DNA from: a bacterium
Lineage (GTDB): Bacteria; Zhuqueibacterota; Zhuqueibacteria; Residuimicrobiales; Residuimicrobiaceae
Length of the DNA: 64,000 nucleotides
Reading direction: 5' to 3'
Assembly (NCBI GenBank): GCA_029565685.1
Contig: JAKQNR010000035.1
Location: 1-64,000, forward strand
The notes beneath the pieces were generated by a model, which was given only the letters and a program-made list of their open reading frames with translations, was not told the DNA's origin and searched no databases. Positions 38,280 to 49,109 of the stretch are shown in pieces (within the stretch, counting starts at the first letter, position 1; each line of letters opens with the position of its first letter). The translations under genes were made by a program, and so were the position numbers.

Positions 38280-39721
38280 AGGAGGTGGATAAAATACTGT
38301 TTGATCTGGCTAAGGTCGAGCGCTCGAGTGACGAACAACAGCAGAAAATAGATCAGCACCGCACACGCCACAGACGCCCATAGCGGCCATGCGCTGATAA
38401 AATACAATCCCGCGCACATTCCGGCTGTGGCGGCCATAAACTTGAAGAAAAAAAACAGACCGCTGATCGCAGCGATGTGGCGCAGCGCCCAGCTCAAGGC
38501 TAGCACCAGCACCAAAGTCTCGGTGGCAACGGTGGACAGAGCTGCGCCGCGGTATGAATACTCGGGGATCAGCAATAGATTGACGATGATTTTAAAAATC
38601 AAAGCAATGATCTCGATCTGCACGATTTTGCCCTGATGATTGGTGGCGCCGTATAAACTGGCGAGAAAAAGATTGATGAACAGAATGCCGGCGGCAAAAG
38701 ACAGAATGCGCAATACAACGGCCGATTCGCCAAAGGCGCTGCCGAAGACCAGGATCGTCAGTTGATCAGAGATCATATAGATGCCGGCCACCAACGGGAT
38801 CGCCAGCATCAACAGATGCTTGACCGCAATGGAAAAAATGCGCGACAGCTCAGCCTTATTACTCACGAAGCGGGCCATCTGCGGAAAAAAGGCGGTGGCG
38901 AAAATCGTCGGGATCAGATTGGTAAAACTGAGCAACTTGCTGGGGGCGCTGTACAACCCCACCGTGTCCATATCTTTCATCCACGACAACATCAGCACAT
39001 CCAGTTTTTCATACGACGAGGCGATGAATAGAGCCAGGCCAAAGTTGGCGGAGAGGGTGAGCATGCGGCGATAACGGGCGCTGTCAAAGCGGATGCCCAA
39101 CGGCGCAAAGTGCTTCCTGATCAGGGATAAGGAAACGATCAGACCCGCCACAGTGGAAAGGACAAACATGGCGGAAAAAGCCAATAATCCCCAGCCCAGC
39201 ACCAGCGCTAGGATGGCCAAGCCAGTCAACAAAGTTTTGGCCATGACCGCCACGATCATCTCCAGTTCCATACGCTCGCGGCTGCGAAAAACCGCATAGC
39301 CCATCTGAGTGAACGAATCCACCACTCCAAACACGGCAAAGATCCAGATGGCCTGGTAGGTCTGCTGATCATAGTCGGTCAACAGATAATAGATGATCAG
39401 GAAAGCGAGGCAGGGAAGAATCATGCAAAGCTTGAGACCGAACGCATGGGCCAGAGTGATTCGAGTCATGTCCCGTTCCCGCGCCAGCTCGCGGGTCATC
39501 CAGGTGTTAAGCCCGAAATCATTAAGCAGGAAAACATAAAACATGATGACCGTGGCGGTGTTATATTTGCCGAATCCTTCGACGCCCAGATAGCGCGAGG
39601 CAAAGGGCATCATGGTCAAAGCCATGATCATCTGCCAGAGCTGAGAAAGAGTGACAAAAAAGGTGTTTCTAAACAAACCAGCCATCGGCAAAACGCTCGC
39701 TCTGTTTATCAGCGGGGCCAT
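38276..39721 (-). CDS. Polysaccharide flippase (Wzx/MOP family)
   Basis: A 481-residue membrane protein with about 12-14 spans; NTFFVTLSQLWQMIMALTMMPFASRYLG is typical of O-antigen/teichoic exporters. It would flip lipid-linked glycan across the inner membrane. ATG 39721 is preferred; TTG 39727 and ATG 39679-39685 region starts are possible. It is followed directly by the methyltransferase gene. Confidence 0.88.
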   Translation of the reverse strand: MAPLINRASVLPMAGLFRNTFFVTLSQLWQMIMALTMMPFASRYLGVEGFGKYNTATVIMFYVFLLNDFGLNTWMTRELARERDMTRITLAHAFGLKLCMILPCLAFLIIYYLLTDYDQQTYQAIWIFAVFGVVDSFTQMGYAVFRSRERMELEMIVAVMAKTLLTGLAILALVLGWGLLAFSAMFVLSTVAGLIVSLSLIRKHFAPLGIRFDSARYRRMLTLSANFGLALFIASSYEKLDVLMLSWMKDMDTVGLYSAPSKLLSFTNLIPTIFATAFFPQMARFVSNKAELSRIFSIAVKHLLMLAIPLVAGIYMISDQLTILVFGSAFGESAVVLRILSFAAGILFINLFLASLYGATNHQGKIVQIEIIALIFKIIVNLLLIPEYSYRGAALSTVATETLVLVLALSWALRHIAAISGLFFFFKFMAATAGMCAGLYFISAWPLWASVACAVLIYFLLLFVTRALDLSQIKQYFIHLL

Positions 39722-39955
39722 AACCAACCCATACCACCCGCTCCATCCGACCGCCGAACTTCGGCGGGCCTTTCGACTTTTTACTGCGTAAATCTACGTA
39801 AAATATACAAAAACATCCACCCAATTAAAAGCTAAAAAACGCTGACCTTCGCAAAGCCCCAACCTTAAGAAGGTTGACCTTAATATGAATAATACGTGGA
39901 CAGCTGGTGTTATAGATATATCAATTGTGGCTTAAAATTGAGATGAACAAAACGC

Positions 39956-40840
39956 ATGCCCATGGAACACGTTCATGACCTGTGCAGCAAAAGCCTGCTG
40001 GCCGTCATGGCGCTGAATTTCGGCATCACCTGGATCGAGTTCGCCGGCGCCGCGGTCTCAGGCAGCCTGGCGCTCTTCTCCGACGGTCTGCACAATTTGT
40101 CCGACGTCATGGCCATTCTCATCAGCTATGCCGGTGTGCGCTGGAGCGAACGTCCACGCAGCGAAAGGTACACCTATGGCTATAAACGGGCGGAGATCCT
40201 TGCCGCCCTCTTTAACGCCGCTATCCTGATCCTCATCTGCTTGTATCTCCTATTCACATCGATCGGCCGGTTGTTCCGGCCTGAGCCGATCACCGGCGCC
40301 ATCATGCTGACGGTGGCTGTGGTGGGACTGGTCGCCAACCTCGCAGGCGCCGCACTGCTGCGCAAGCCGTCGCAGGCCAGTTTAAACATGCGTTCCGCCT
40401 ATTTTCATCTTTACAGCGATGCCGCGGCCAGTCTAGCTGTAATCTTCGGGGCGCTGGGCATTCTTCTTTTTCACATCACCTGGCTGGATGCTGCGCTTAC
40501 CCTGGTGATCTCGATCTTTCTTTTCATACAGAACTGGAGCATTATCGCGGAATCCCTGGAGGTGATCATGATGGCCTCGCCCAAGGGCATCGACGTTCAC
40601 AAACTGGTGCAGCGTTTGGCCACTCTGCCACGGGTTATCGACCTCCACCATATCCATGTCTGGAGGCTGAACGATTCCGAAACCCATTTGGAAGCGCATG
40701 TTCGGGTTCAAGATATGACTCTGTCCGAAACCATCGGCATTCAGACAAAGATAAAAAAGGAGCTGGCGCGCCATGCCATTCGCCATGTAACCCTGCAGTT
40801 CGAATCCGCTGACAGCCTCTGTTCCTGTCCCAGCGGCTGA
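39956..40840 (+). CDS. Cation diffusion facilitator (Zn/Co exporter)
   Basis: A 294-residue protein with six spans. The metal-site pairs are SDGLHNLSD in span 2 and HLYSD in span 5, and a cytoplasmic C-terminal domain follows with HHIHVW. It exports Zn2+ or related ions using the proton gradient, like CzcD/ZitB. It is monocistronic, with no regulator beside it. Confidence 0.92.
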   Translation: MPMEHVHDLCSKSLLAVMALNFGITWIEFAGAAVSGSLALFSDGLHNLSDVMAILISYAGVRWSERPRSERYTYGYKRAEILAALFNAAILILICLYLLFTSIGRLFRPEPITGAIMLTVAVVGLVANLAGAALLRKPSQASLNMRSAYFHLYSDAAASLAVIFGALGILLFHITWLDAALTLVISIFLFIQNWSIIAESLEVIMMASPKGIDVHKLVQRLATLPRVIDLHHIHVWRLNDSETHLEAHVRVQDMTLSETIGIQTKIKKELARHAIRHVTLQFESADSLCSCPSG

Positions 40841-41071
40841 TACAGAGAACTGAACGGAAGCAGCGCCACCTCCTCTGGCGCCAATGCGTTAGCCTAATTC
40901 CGGTTGAACTTGATCGATATTTTATAAAATTAATTAAATAAATATGTTATGTTAAAATATTGCGATCCGACCAGTAACAATTACTCCGTACATCGAAAAT
41001 TATTGTTCAAGCTGTTGAGATCTTTGTATTAATTATTAAATAACCATCAGTTTAACTTAAGGAGAAACAAA

Positions 41072-42670
41072 ATGAAAAGAACTACAGGGGCAATGGTTCT
41101 AACAGCGATGATATTTTTTCTGGGCATCTCATCGTCGGACGCGCAATACCACGCGCAGGGGCTCAAGGGCGGCGTGGGGATCGGCGTGGTCGCCGGAAAT
41201 ACGGATATGGAGAGCAGTTTATCAGACGCGCAGGTCGGCCCGGCAGGACGGATTTATCTTCGCAATCCTCTTGCGGCCAGTGGCCTGCTTCAACTCGAGT
41301 TCGGAATGACCTTCGCCCGTTTGCGTGGAGATCAATACAAGAGCAACGTAGGGCCCATCGATCTGCGCTTGCTGTTCAGCCCGCTCCGGGCCGAAAGCTG
41401 GAACGCCTACCTGTACGGTGGTGGCGGCGCCCTTACTTACGAGACGGTAAAACCTTATTCATCTACAACCAACCACAAGCACACGTTCAGCGGCATCCTT
41501 CCGGTGGGTTTAGGCTTGCAATTCCGTATTACCGAACAAACAGCCTTCGAGATCAGCGGTGGCTGCAATTTCACCCTGACCGATAAGTTGGAGGCGCTGG
41601 AAGAGGGTGGCGATGATAGATTTTTTAACCTACTCGCCGGCTTTGCCTATCGTCTGGTGGGCGAGGACAAGGACAGCGACGGCGACGGCCTGTCCGATAA
41701 ACTGGAGAAGGAACTGGGCACAGATCGCAAAAAAGCCGACTCGGACGGCGACGGCCTATCTGACGGCGCAGAGTACAATCAACACAAAACCAATCCCCTG
41801 GTCGCTGACACCGACGGCGATGGCCTCAAGGACGGCGATGAGATCAACTCTTACTCCACCTCGCCGCTCAAGGCCGACTCGGACGGCGACGGCCTCAAGG
41901 ACAGCGATGAGATCAACAAATACAAAACCGATCCCAACAAGGCTGACTCGGACGGCGATGGCCTCAAGGACGGCGATGAGATCAACAAATACAAAACCGA
42001 TCCCCTTAAAGCCGACACCGACGGCGACGGCCTCAAGGACGGCGACGAGATCAACAAACACAAAACCGATCCCCTTAAAACCGATTCGGACGGCGACGGC
42101 CTGTCCGACGGCGATGAGGTCAACAAACACGCCTGCGATCCGACCAAAGCGGATACCGACGGCGACGGCCTCAACGACTATGCGGAGGTCGTCACCCACA
42201 AAACCAATCCTAGCAAGGCTGACACAGACGGCGGCACCATCACCGACGGCGTTGAAGTCGGCCGCGGCACCAATCCGCTGGAGTGGAGAGACGATCTGCC
42301 CAGAGAAGAACAGATCAAAGGACCGGTGGGCGCCGAGATCGTCATGGAGGGCATCCTCTTTGACACCGGCAGCAGCCGCATCAAAAAATCGTCCGAGATC
42401 GTTCTCGACAAGGTCGCAAAAACCATGATCGACAACCCTGAAATCGTGGTCGAAATCCAGGGCCACACCGACATCGTCGGTTCCCGGGCCTCCAATCTCA
42501 AGCTGTCCCAGGCCCGCGCCGAATCCGTGGCCAAGTATCTGATCGCCAAGGGCGTGGCCGCTGAGCGCATCACCACCAAGGGCTTTGGTCCGGATCAGCC
42601 CGTGGCCTCCAACGATACGGCCGAAGGCCGTCAACAGAACCGGCGCATCACCTTCGTGCGCACCAAATAG
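41072..42670 (+). CDS. OmpA-family protein with TSP3 calcium-binding repeats
   Basis: A 532-residue outer-membrane protein: signal peptide to about residue 24, an N-terminal beta-barrel (about 30-195), nine 23-residue TSP type 3 repeats (from residue 201), then an OmpA C-terminal domain (about 425-530) with GHTDIVGSRASNLKLSQARA that binds peptidoglycan. The repeats (D-x-DGDGL-x-D) bind calcium and form a stalk between barrel and wall. A strong Shine-Dalgarno sequence (AAGGAG) and terminator flank it. Similar proteins are abundant in FCB bacteria. Confidence 0.92.
   Translation: MKRTTGAMVLTAMIFFLGISSSDAQYHAQGLKGGVGIGVVAGNTDMESSLSDAQVGPAGRIYLRNPLAASGLLQLEFGMTFARLRGDQYKSNVGPIDLRLLFSPLRAESWNAYLYGGGGALTYETVKPYSSTTNHKHTFSGILPVGLGLQFRITEQTAFEISGGCNFTLTDKLEALEEGGDDRFFNLLAGFAYRLVGEDKDSDGDGLSDKLEKELGTDRKKADSDGDGLSDGAEYNQHKTNPLVADTDGDGLKDGDEINSYSTSPLKADSDGDGLKDSDEINKYKTDPNKADSDGDGLKDGDEINKYKTDPLKADTDGDGLKDGDEINKHKTDPLKTDSDGDGLSDGDEVNKHACDPTKADTDGDGLNDYAEVVTHKTNPSKADTDGGTITDGVEVGRGTNPLEWRDDLPREEQIKGPVGAEIVMEGILFDTGSSRIKKSSEIVLDKVAKTMIDNPEIVVEIQGHTDIVGSRASNLKLSQARAESVAKYLIAKGVAAERITTKGFGPDQPVASNDTAEGRQQNRRITFVRTK
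41672..42292 (+). repeat. Nine 69-bp TSP3-coding repeats
   Basis: Eight well-kept units of 23 codons and a ninth degenerate one. Several neighbouring units are almost identical at DNA level, for example those starting DSDGDGLKDGDEINKYKT. Confidence 0.9.
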
Positions 42671-42678
42671 CTGCAGTT

Positions 42679-42712
42679 AAAAAAAAGTCGGACATCCGGC
42701 GATGTCCGACTT
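42679..42712 (-). terminator. Terminator for the leftward DoxX-fusion gene
   Basis: A perfect 12-bp stem (AAGTCGGACATC/GATGTCCGACTT) with a CGGC loop, followed on the minus strand by a run of Ts. Confidence 0.8.
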
Positions 42713-42719
42713 GCATGCG

Positions 42720-42754
42720 GGCTGCATGAATTGAATGTTCATGCAGCCTTTTTT
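42720..42754 (+). terminator. Terminator of the ompA-like gene
   Basis: An 11-bp stem (GGCTGCATGAA/TTCATGCAGCC) with a 7-nt loop, followed by six Ts on the plus strand. With the neighbouring hairpin it forms a back-to-back pair for convergent genes. Confidence 0.85.
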
Positions 42755-42785
42755 AATCGTGAGAGCAGTGCTGTGCCGGGGGCCG

Positions 42786-44327
42786 CTAAGCCCGCCATGG
42801 CCGGCTGCGCTGGACCGGACGGCGTAGAACCTCCCAGGCTACATTGACGTCATCAACGATCTGGAAATCATACATTCCGACGCAGATAAAATCAGCGCCG
42901 TTTTCAAAGGCGTAAGGAAAAGCGGTTTGCGGCTCCAGGGCGCCGGCGGCCAACACCTTGAAGGCGATCCACGGCTGCGCCAGCCCGGCCATAAAGGCAA
43001 CGGTTGCCTCCGGATCACGGCACCAAATGTTGTCGTGCTCCGGCGTCGGTTTAGCTGACCAGTAATCGGTGGTGTGCAAGGTCTTGACCCAAAAGTCCGG
43101 TTGGATGCCCTTTTCGACGCAGCCCTGGATTGTGGCCAGATAATGGCCGCCGATGCCGGCCGGTCTTTTGTTCTGACGGATGAGCTCCAGAGCTTCGAGA
43201 ATCAAATCGAAACGGCTCTCGCGCACCAGCCGGTCTGCGATCCGTCCCTGAATGTAGCAGGCGTGGGCGCCGCTGTCGATGGACATTTTGATGCCGGTAA
43301 TCAGGTCGTCTTGAAAAGCGCAGTCGGAGATAAACTGGATTCGACCGCCCACTTTGCGCCAATAGGCGGCGATCAGACGCGCCAGCTGTGGATTGCACAA
43401 CAGCGTGTCGATGCCGCATGTTTCAGCCAGCTGCAGCGTGTCGAATACCTTCTGGTCCGTATGATAGGCCTTGACCAATTTGGACACGTAAAGCAAATCA
43501 CGGCTATGCGCCCATCCGCCGATCAGATTGCCGCCCAGAATCAGGCGGCTGATCTGCAACGATCCGATCTGTCCCTTGGACAGCGCGCCCTTCAGTTCCT
43601 TGACTGCGGAGAAGCGAAAGGTCTTCAGCGTGGCGGAAGTCGCTATATCCTCGGGCCTCAGTTTGGCGGCCAGCAGATGTTGTTCCTCCCAGGATTCCCA
43701 CTGACGCTTTCGCTTGAAGGCATAAGCAAAAGCGGCGCCGACCGGCAACACGATTAAATTTCGCAGCACATAGCGCCGCTGCACGTCCACAGAGCCGACG
43801 GGGGGTTCCTCCACATCAGCGAGTTGCCGTTTTTGTTTGGCCCGGTTGCGAAAGCCGGAGACCATCGGACCCAGACCCCAGGTGGGATAAAACAGCAGAA
43901 ACACCAGCGCCAGCAGTTCGATCAGATTTTTGTCGATCAGCAGATAACTGCCCTCGCTGTACAGGCCGGAGAAATAGCCGATGAGCGCCGGATTGGCGAT
44001 GTAATAGAGCGTCAGCAGCACAATGCCGATGAAGCAGCCGGTGCGGATGAAAACGCCCAGCAGCAAACACAGGCCCACTGCGATCAAGCCGATGATGTTG
44101 AGAAAATCCACCGCCTGGAGAAAAGGCGGATGCACGACGATCCAGTGAAACAGATCGGACAGCAGCCATTTGGACTCAGAAAGAAAGGCAGCGGACGACC
44201 AATCGGTCGAAAGCGCCTTGATCAAACCTTCATAGAGGAACTGCCATCCGATCGCCATGCGCAGAAGCGTGGCCAGAAAGGAAAAGATCCGGGACGGTTC
44301 CTTGTCAGCCCGAGGTGCATGCGGCAT
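42786..44327 (-). CDS. DoxX-like membrane domain fused to a TIM-barrel-like domain
   Basis: A 513-residue fusion. Residues 15-160 contain about four spans and resemble DoxX/DoxD (LRMAIGWQFLYEGLIKAL). Around residue 185 an RRYVLRNLIVLPVGAAFAYAF segment looks like an internal Tat-like or fifth span. The C-terminal 280 residues start ISRLILGGNLIGGWAHSRDLLYVSKL and read as an aldo/keto-reductase-like barrel seen as separate proteins in FCB and planctomycetes. Function unknown; it may couple a quinone-linked membrane part to an exported enzyme. Confidence 0.75.
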   Translation of the reverse strand: MPHAPRADKEPSRIFSFLATLLRMAIGWQFLYEGLIKALSTDWSSAAFLSESKWLLSDLFHWIVVHPPFLQAVDFLNIIGLIAVGLCLLLGVFIRTGCFIGIVLLTLYYIANPALIGYFSGLYSEGSYLLIDKNLIELLALVFLLFYPTWGLGPMVSGFRNRAKQKRQLADVEEPPVGSVDVQRRYVLRNLIVLPVGAAFAYAFKRKRQWESWEEQHLLAAKLRPEDIATSATLKTFRFSAVKELKGALSKGQIGSLQISRLILGGNLIGGWAHSRDLLYVSKLVKAYHTDQKVFDTLQLAETCGIDTLLCNPQLARLIAAYWRKVGGRIQFISDCAFQDDLITGIKMSIDSGAHACYIQGRIADRLVRESRFDLILEALELIRQNKRPAGIGGHYLATIQGCVEKGIQPDFWVKTLHTTDYWSAKPTPEHDNIWCRDPEATVAFMAGLAQPWIAFKVLAAGALEPQTAFPYAFENGADFICVGMYDFQIVDDVNVAWEVLRRPVQRSRPWRA

Positions 44328-44428
44328 GTCGCCTCCTTTTCCTGTATGAGGAGTATGAGGAGCATGATTAGTATTTTAAATATACAAAATTTTGTCTACA
44401 TTTATGCATCAAATAAAGGAGCAAGACC

Positions 44429-46807
44429 ATGAAAGAGAAAAAAGCCCCGTTGTCCGAAGTGGAGCTGAAAAAGATCGATGCCTACTGGCGGGCGGCCAAT
44501 TATCTTTCCGTCGGCCAAATCTACCTGTACGACAACCCGCTGTTGCGCGAGCCGCTGCAGCCGGAACACATCAAACCAAGGCTGCTCGGCCATTGGGGCA
44601 CCACGCCGGGCCTCAATTTCATCTATGTGCATTTGAACCGCATCATCAAAAAGCGCAACCTGAGCATGATTTACATCGCCGGTCCGGGGCACGGCGGCCC
44701 GGCGCTGGTGGCCAACGTTTTTCTCGAAGGCACCTACAGCGAATATTATCCCGACATATCCAACGACAGCGAAGGGCTGAAAAAGCTGTTCAAGCAGTTC
44801 TCATTTCCCGGCGGCATCCCCAGTCATGTGGCGCCGGAAACGCCCGGCTCGATTCACGAAGGCGGAGAGCTGGGCTATGCCCTGGCGCATGCCTTTGGCG
44901 CTGTGTTCGACAATCCGGATTTGATCGCCTGCTGCGTGGTGGGCGACGGCGAGGCGGAGACCGGCCCATTGGCCACCAGCTGGCATTCGAATAAATTTCT
45001 CAATCCGGTCAGAGACGGCGTGGTGTTGCCCATTCTTCATCTCAATGGCTACAAAATCGCCAACCCCACGGTGTTGGCCCGTCTCAGCGATAAGGAGCTG
45101 AATCAACTGTTCAGCGGCTATGGGTACAAACCCCATTTCATCTCAGGCTCGGATCCGGAATCGATGCATCAGAAAATGGCAGGCTTGCTGGATAAAGTGT
45201 TCGATGAGATCCGCGAGATTAAAAGAAAAGCGCAACAGGACCTCGATCGTCCGCAGCGGCCGGCGTGGCCCATGATCGTACTGCGCACACCCAAAGGCTG
45301 GACCGGTCCCAAGGAGGTGAATGGAAAACAGGTCGAGGATTCCTGGCGCTCCCACCAGGTGCCGCTGACCGATCCCAAAAACAAACCGGAACAACTACAG
45401 GCGTTGCAGGCCTGGCTGATGAGCTATCAGCCGGATCAGCTGTTCGACCAGGATGGACGCTTCAAAGCGGAACTGGCCGAACTGGCGCCGAAAGGAACGC
45501 ATCGCATGGGCGACAACCCCCACGCCAACGGCGGCATCCTGCTCAAAGAACTGCGCATGCCCGATTTCCGCGATTATGCGGTTGCGGTCGCGAAACCCGG
45601 ACAAAGCGAAGCCGAATCCACACGCGTGCTGGGACAGTATCTCGCGGATATCATGAAACTCAATCTGCCGAATAAAAATTTCCGCGTCTTTGGTCCTGAT
45701 GAAACCTCTTCCAACCGCCTGGACGCCTTGTTCAAGGTCACCGACCGCACCTGGATGGCGGAGCTCAAACCCACCGATGAGGGTCTGTCCAGCTATGGCA
45801 GAGTGATGGAAGTGTTGAGCGAACACTTGTGCCAGGGATGGTTGGAGGGCTATCTGCTTACCGGCCGGCATGGTTTTTTCTCCTGCTATGAGGCGTTCAT
45901 CCACATCATCGACTCCATGTTCAACCAGCACGCCAAATGGCTCAAGGTTACGGACAGTGAAATACCCTGGCGCAGGCCCATCGCTTCACTCAATTATCTG
46001 CTGACCTCCCATGTGTGGCGGCAGGACCATAACGGTTTCAGCCATCAGGACCCCGGATTCATCGATCACGTGGTGAACAAAAAAGCCGATGTGGTGCGCA
46101 TCTACCTGCCTCCGGACGCCAATACCCTGCTGTCCGTGACCGACCGTTGTCTGCGCAGCCGCAACCGCATCAACGTGATCGTGGCAGGCAAACAACCGGC
46201 GCCGCAGTTTCTCAGCATGGAGGAGGCCATCAAACACTGCTCCGCAGGCATCAGCATCTGGGAATGGGCTGGCAACGATAAAGGTCATGAACCGGACGTG
46301 GTGATGGCCTGTGCCGGCGATGTGCCGACTCTGGAAACCCTGGCCGCCGTTTCCTGGCTGCGCAGCACTTTTCCTGATCTGAAAATTCGCGTGGTGAATG
46401 TGGTCGATCTGATGACGCTGACGCCGGCCGGGGAACATCCGCATGGCCTGCGGGACAAAGATTTCGACACTCTGTTCACCACGGATAAACCCATCATCTT
46501 TGCCTACCACGGCTATCCGTGGCTCATCCACCGGCTCTGCTATCGCCGCACCAACCACGCCAATCTGCACGTGCGCGGGTATAAAGAAGAAGGCACCACC
46601 ACCACTCCATTTGACATGGCAGTGCTGAACGATCTCGATCGCTATCACCTGGCCATGGATGTGATCGACCGGGTGCCCAAGCTGGGCTACGCCGCCGCCT
46701 ATGCCAAACAGGCGTTATCCGGAAAATTGATCGAACACAAGGAGTATATTATGAAATACGGTCAGGACATGCCGGAGGTGAGAAACTGGAAGTGGAACGC
46801 CGATTGA
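44429..46807 (+). CDS. xfp: Xylulose-5-P/fructose-6-P phosphoketolase
   Basis: A 792-residue thiamine-diphosphate enzyme. GPGHGGPA and [15 protein letters not shown] are the cofactor-binding segments, and [29 protein letters not shown] is a phosphoketolase hallmark. It splits xylulose 5-phosphate (or fructose 6-phosphate) with phosphate to give acetyl phosphate and an aldose phosphate, a fermentative or carbon-saving route. The length is normal for the family. A GGAG lies upstream of the ATG and an alcohol dehydrogenase gene follows. Confidence 0.95.
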   Translation: MKEKKAPLSEVELKKIDAYWRAANYLSVGQIYLYDNPLLREPLQPEHIKPRLLGHWGTTPGLNFIYVHLNRIIKKRNLSMIYIAGPGHGGPALVANVFLEGTYSEYYPDISNDSEGLKKLFKQFSFPGGIPSHVAPETPGSIHEGGELGYALAHAFGAVFDNPDLIACCVVGDGEAETGPLATSWHSNKFLNPVRDGVVLPILHLNGYKIANPTVLARLSDKELNQLFSGYGYKPHFISGSDPESMHQKMAGLLDKVFDEIREIKRKAQQDLDRPQRPAWPMIVLRTPKGWTGPKEVNGKQVEDSWRSHQVPLTDPKNKPEQLQALQAWLMSYQPDQLFDQDGRFKAELAELAPKGTHRMGDNPHANGGILLKELRMPDFRDYAVAVAKPGQSEAESTRVLGQYLADIMKLNLPNKNFRVFGPDETSSNRLDALFKVTDRTWMAELKPTDEGLSSYGRVMEVLSEHLCQGWLEGYLLTGRHGFFSCYEAFIHIIDSMFNQHAKWLKVTDSEIPWRRPIASLNYLLTSHVWRQDHNGFSHQDPGFIDHVVNKKADVVRIYLPPDANTLLSVTDRCLRSRNRINVIVAGKQPAPQFLSMEEAIKHCSAGISIWEWAGNDKGHEPDVVMACAGDVPTLETLAAVSWLRSTFPDLKIRVVNVVDLMTLTPAGEHPHGLRDKDFDTLFTTDKPIIFAYHGYPWLIHRLCYRRTNHANLHVRGYKEEGTTTTPFDMAVLNDLDRYHLAMDVIDRVPKLGYAAAYAKQALSGKLIEHKEYIMKYGQDMPEVRNWKWNAD

Positions 46808-46867
46808 ACATTCGGCGGGAGCAGCCGAGCGTGTCCCATCGTCTGACAGAAAGGGGAAGGGATTTTT

Positions 46868-47899
46868 ATGAAAGCTATGATCCTGGAAAAGCTCGGCGCG
46901 CTCACCAGCGATGCCGAGCCGCTGCATCTGGTTGATTGGCCGGAGCCGACTGTCTCCGAAGACGAGCTTTTGCTTGCGGTTTCAGTCTGCGGCGTCTGCC
47001 ACACCGAGATCGATGAAATCGAGGGGCGGACACCTCCCCCCTGTCTGCCCCTCATTCCGGGACATCAAGTGGTCGGCCGTGTGGTTGCACTCGGCAGCCA
47101 TGTGAAACGATTCGCTCTCAACGAGCGGGCGGGCGTTGCATGGATTCATTCCGCCTGCGGAACCTGCGCCTATTGCCGCAGCGGCAGGGAGAACCTGTGC
47201 CCGGACTTTAAAGCGACCGGCAGAGATCATCATGGCGGATATGCTTCGTATCTGGCGGTGCGGGAGAATTTCGCCCATCCCATTCCTGCTTTTTTTACAG
47301 ATGCAGAGGCGGCGCCGCTGTTATGCGCCGGCGCCGTGGGCTATCGTTCCCTCCGTCTGACCGGCCTGCAGGACGGCCAAAACCTTGGGCTGACCGGATT
47401 CGGCGCATCCGGCCATCTGGTTTTAAAATTGGTGAAACATCTGTTTCCGCATGTTTCCATCTTTGTGTTCGCGCGCAGTGAAAGCGAAAGGGCGTTCAGC
47501 CTGGAGCTCGGCGCCGGCTGGGCGGGCGATCATGACGAAACCGCGCCGGTAAAACTGGACTGCATCATCGACACCACCCCGGTGTGGAGGCCGGTGCTGG
47601 GAGCATTGCAGAATTTAGCGCCGGGCGGCCGGCTGGTTATCAACGCGATCGGCAAGGAAGAGCAGGACAAGGCGATGCTGGCCACCTTGGATTATACCAG
47701 CCACCTGTGGATGGAAAAAGAGATCAAGAGCGTCGCCAATGTCACCCGCGCCGATGTGGCCGATTTTCTGACCCTGGCGGCAGAGATGCGGATCAAACCC
47801 GAAATCCAAGAGTATGCACTGGAGAAGGCCAACGAAGCGCTCCGAGAGCTCAAGATGAGAAAAATACGCGGGGCCAAGGTGCTGCGAATCGCATTCTAG
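46868..47899 (+). CDS. Zinc-dependent alcohol dehydrogenase
   Basis: A 343-residue medium-chain dehydrogenase. CGVCHTE supplies the catalytic zinc cysteine, GHQVVG replaces the commoner GHEVVG, and four structural zinc cysteines lie in ACGTCAYCRSGRENLC. The nucleotide-binding part contains LTGFGASGHL. AGGGG precedes the ATG by 8 nt. Next to phosphoketolase it may reduce acetaldehyde to ethanol and reoxidise NADH; the substrate is inferred. Confidence 0.9.
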   Translation: MKAMILEKLGALTSDAEPLHLVDWPEPTVSEDELLLAVSVCGVCHTEIDEIEGRTPPPCLPLIPGHQVVGRVVALGSHVKRFALNERAGVAWIHSACGTCAYCRSGRENLCPDFKATGRDHHGGYASYLAVRENFAHPIPAFFTDAEAAPLLCAGAVGYRSLRLTGLQDGQNLGLTGFGASGHLVLKLVKHLFPHVSIFVFARSESERAFSLELGAGWAGDHDETAPVKLDCIIDTTPVWRPVLGALQNLAPGGRLVINAIGKEEQDKAMLATLDYTSHLWMEKEIKSVANVTRADVADFLTLAAEMRIKPEIQEYALEKANEALRELKMRKIRGAKVLRIAF

Positions 47900-48168
47900 C
47901 TGATAGGACGCAATATAACCTCTTCGGCGTCGGAATCTCGTTTGCGCCCATCCCCGCCTGAAAAACAGGAGCAAACAATGTCTCTGTGCAGCCGCCATGA
48001 AATCCGGCTTGCATGCGGCCTCTAACGCCGCCATCAGTTCCCCATGGTTGCAAAGACAGCGGCCGGCCGTTGTTGGACTTGCGGTTGAAGCGATGCCGGC
48101 TTAAATCTGTTTGTATTCGCGGAAAAAAATGTTACATTAAAAGCATTATGCAAAATCCGGAAAGTCGG

Positions 48169-48996
48169 ATGAGACGAAAAATCATCACCATCGACCAGGA
48201 AAAGTGCAACGGCTGCGGACTGTGCCTGCCCAACTGCCCCGAGGGCGCCATTCAAGTCATTGACGGCAAAGCGCGCCTGGTAAGCGATCTTTTATGCGAC
48301 GGTCTGGGCGCTTGCATGGGCTATTGTCCAGAGGGCGCCATCACCATCGAGGAGCGTGAGGCGGAATCCTACGACGAGGCCAAGGTATTGGCCCAGATCA
48401 TTCCGCAGGGACTGAACACCATTCGCGCCCACCTGAAGCATCTAAAGGAACACGGCGAAATCGGCTATTACCGTCAGGCCCTGCAGATTTTACAGGAACA
48501 TCGAATCGTCGTCCAAGGCGAGCCCGTGTTCTCCGGCGGCGGTGGATGTCCGGGATCGCGCAGTCAATCCTTTCAAGTGCACGCGCTGAACCATGAGCCA
48601 GCCGGCCGGCAGCCATCGCAATTAACCCACTGGCCGATTCAGCTGCATCTCATATCCCCCTCAGCCGGCCACTTTCGGCATTCGGACCTTCTCGTTGCAG
48701 CGGATTGCACCGCGTTTACATTGGGACATTTTCACCAAACGTATCTGGCGGGGAAAACGCTGATCATCGCCTGTCCCAAGCTGGACACGCAACAGGAGGT
48801 TTATCTCGAAAAGATCAAAGCGCTGATCGATGAAGCGGCCGTGAACACCATCACCGTGCTGATCATGCAAGTGCCTTGTTGCGGCGGCCTGCTGCGGCTG
48901 GTGCAGGCAGCGGCCGGTCAATGTCAGCGCAAGGCGTCGATACAAGTCATTGTGATAGACATAAAGGGAGAGGAGCTGAGAAACGAATGGCTGTAG
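48169..48996 (+). CDS. Ferredoxin-type protein with two 4Fe-4S motifs
   Basis: A 275-residue protein. The N-terminus has CNGCGLCLPNCPEGAI, binding one 4Fe-4S cluster, and CDGLGACMGYCPEGAI, a second variant motif. The C-terminal part has further cysteines (ADCTAF, ACPKLD, VPCCGGL). ATG 48169 follows a GGAAAG; ATG 48148 would add seven residues. The family is common in anaerobes, but its redox partner is not known. It probably shuttles electrons in fermentation. Confidence 0.85.
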   Translation: MRRKIITIDQEKCNGCGLCLPNCPEGAIQVIDGKARLVSDLLCDGLGACMGYCPEGAITIEEREAESYDEAKVLAQIIPQGLNTIRAHLKHLKEHGEIGYYRQALQILQEHRIVVQGEPVFSGGGGCPGSRSQSFQVHALNHEPAGRQPSQLTHWPIQLHLISPSAGHFRHSDLLVAADCTAFTLGHFHQTYLAGKTLIIACPKLDTQQEVYLEKIKALIDEAAVNTITVLIMQVPCCGGLLRLVQAAAGQCQRKASIQVIVIDIKGEELRNEWL

Positions 48997-49109
48997 AGCG
49001 CGCTTTTTTATGGTTCAGCTCAGCGACGTTCATTGAGCGACAGCCCATCGGACAAATCGGTTTCATACAACATCAATCAATTCTATCATCCTAATCGGAG
49101 TGTATGGAT

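Noticed and set aside
41607..42428. Low-complexity frame over the TSP3 repeats
   Set aside because: It is a repeat-driven shadow of the ompA-like gene.
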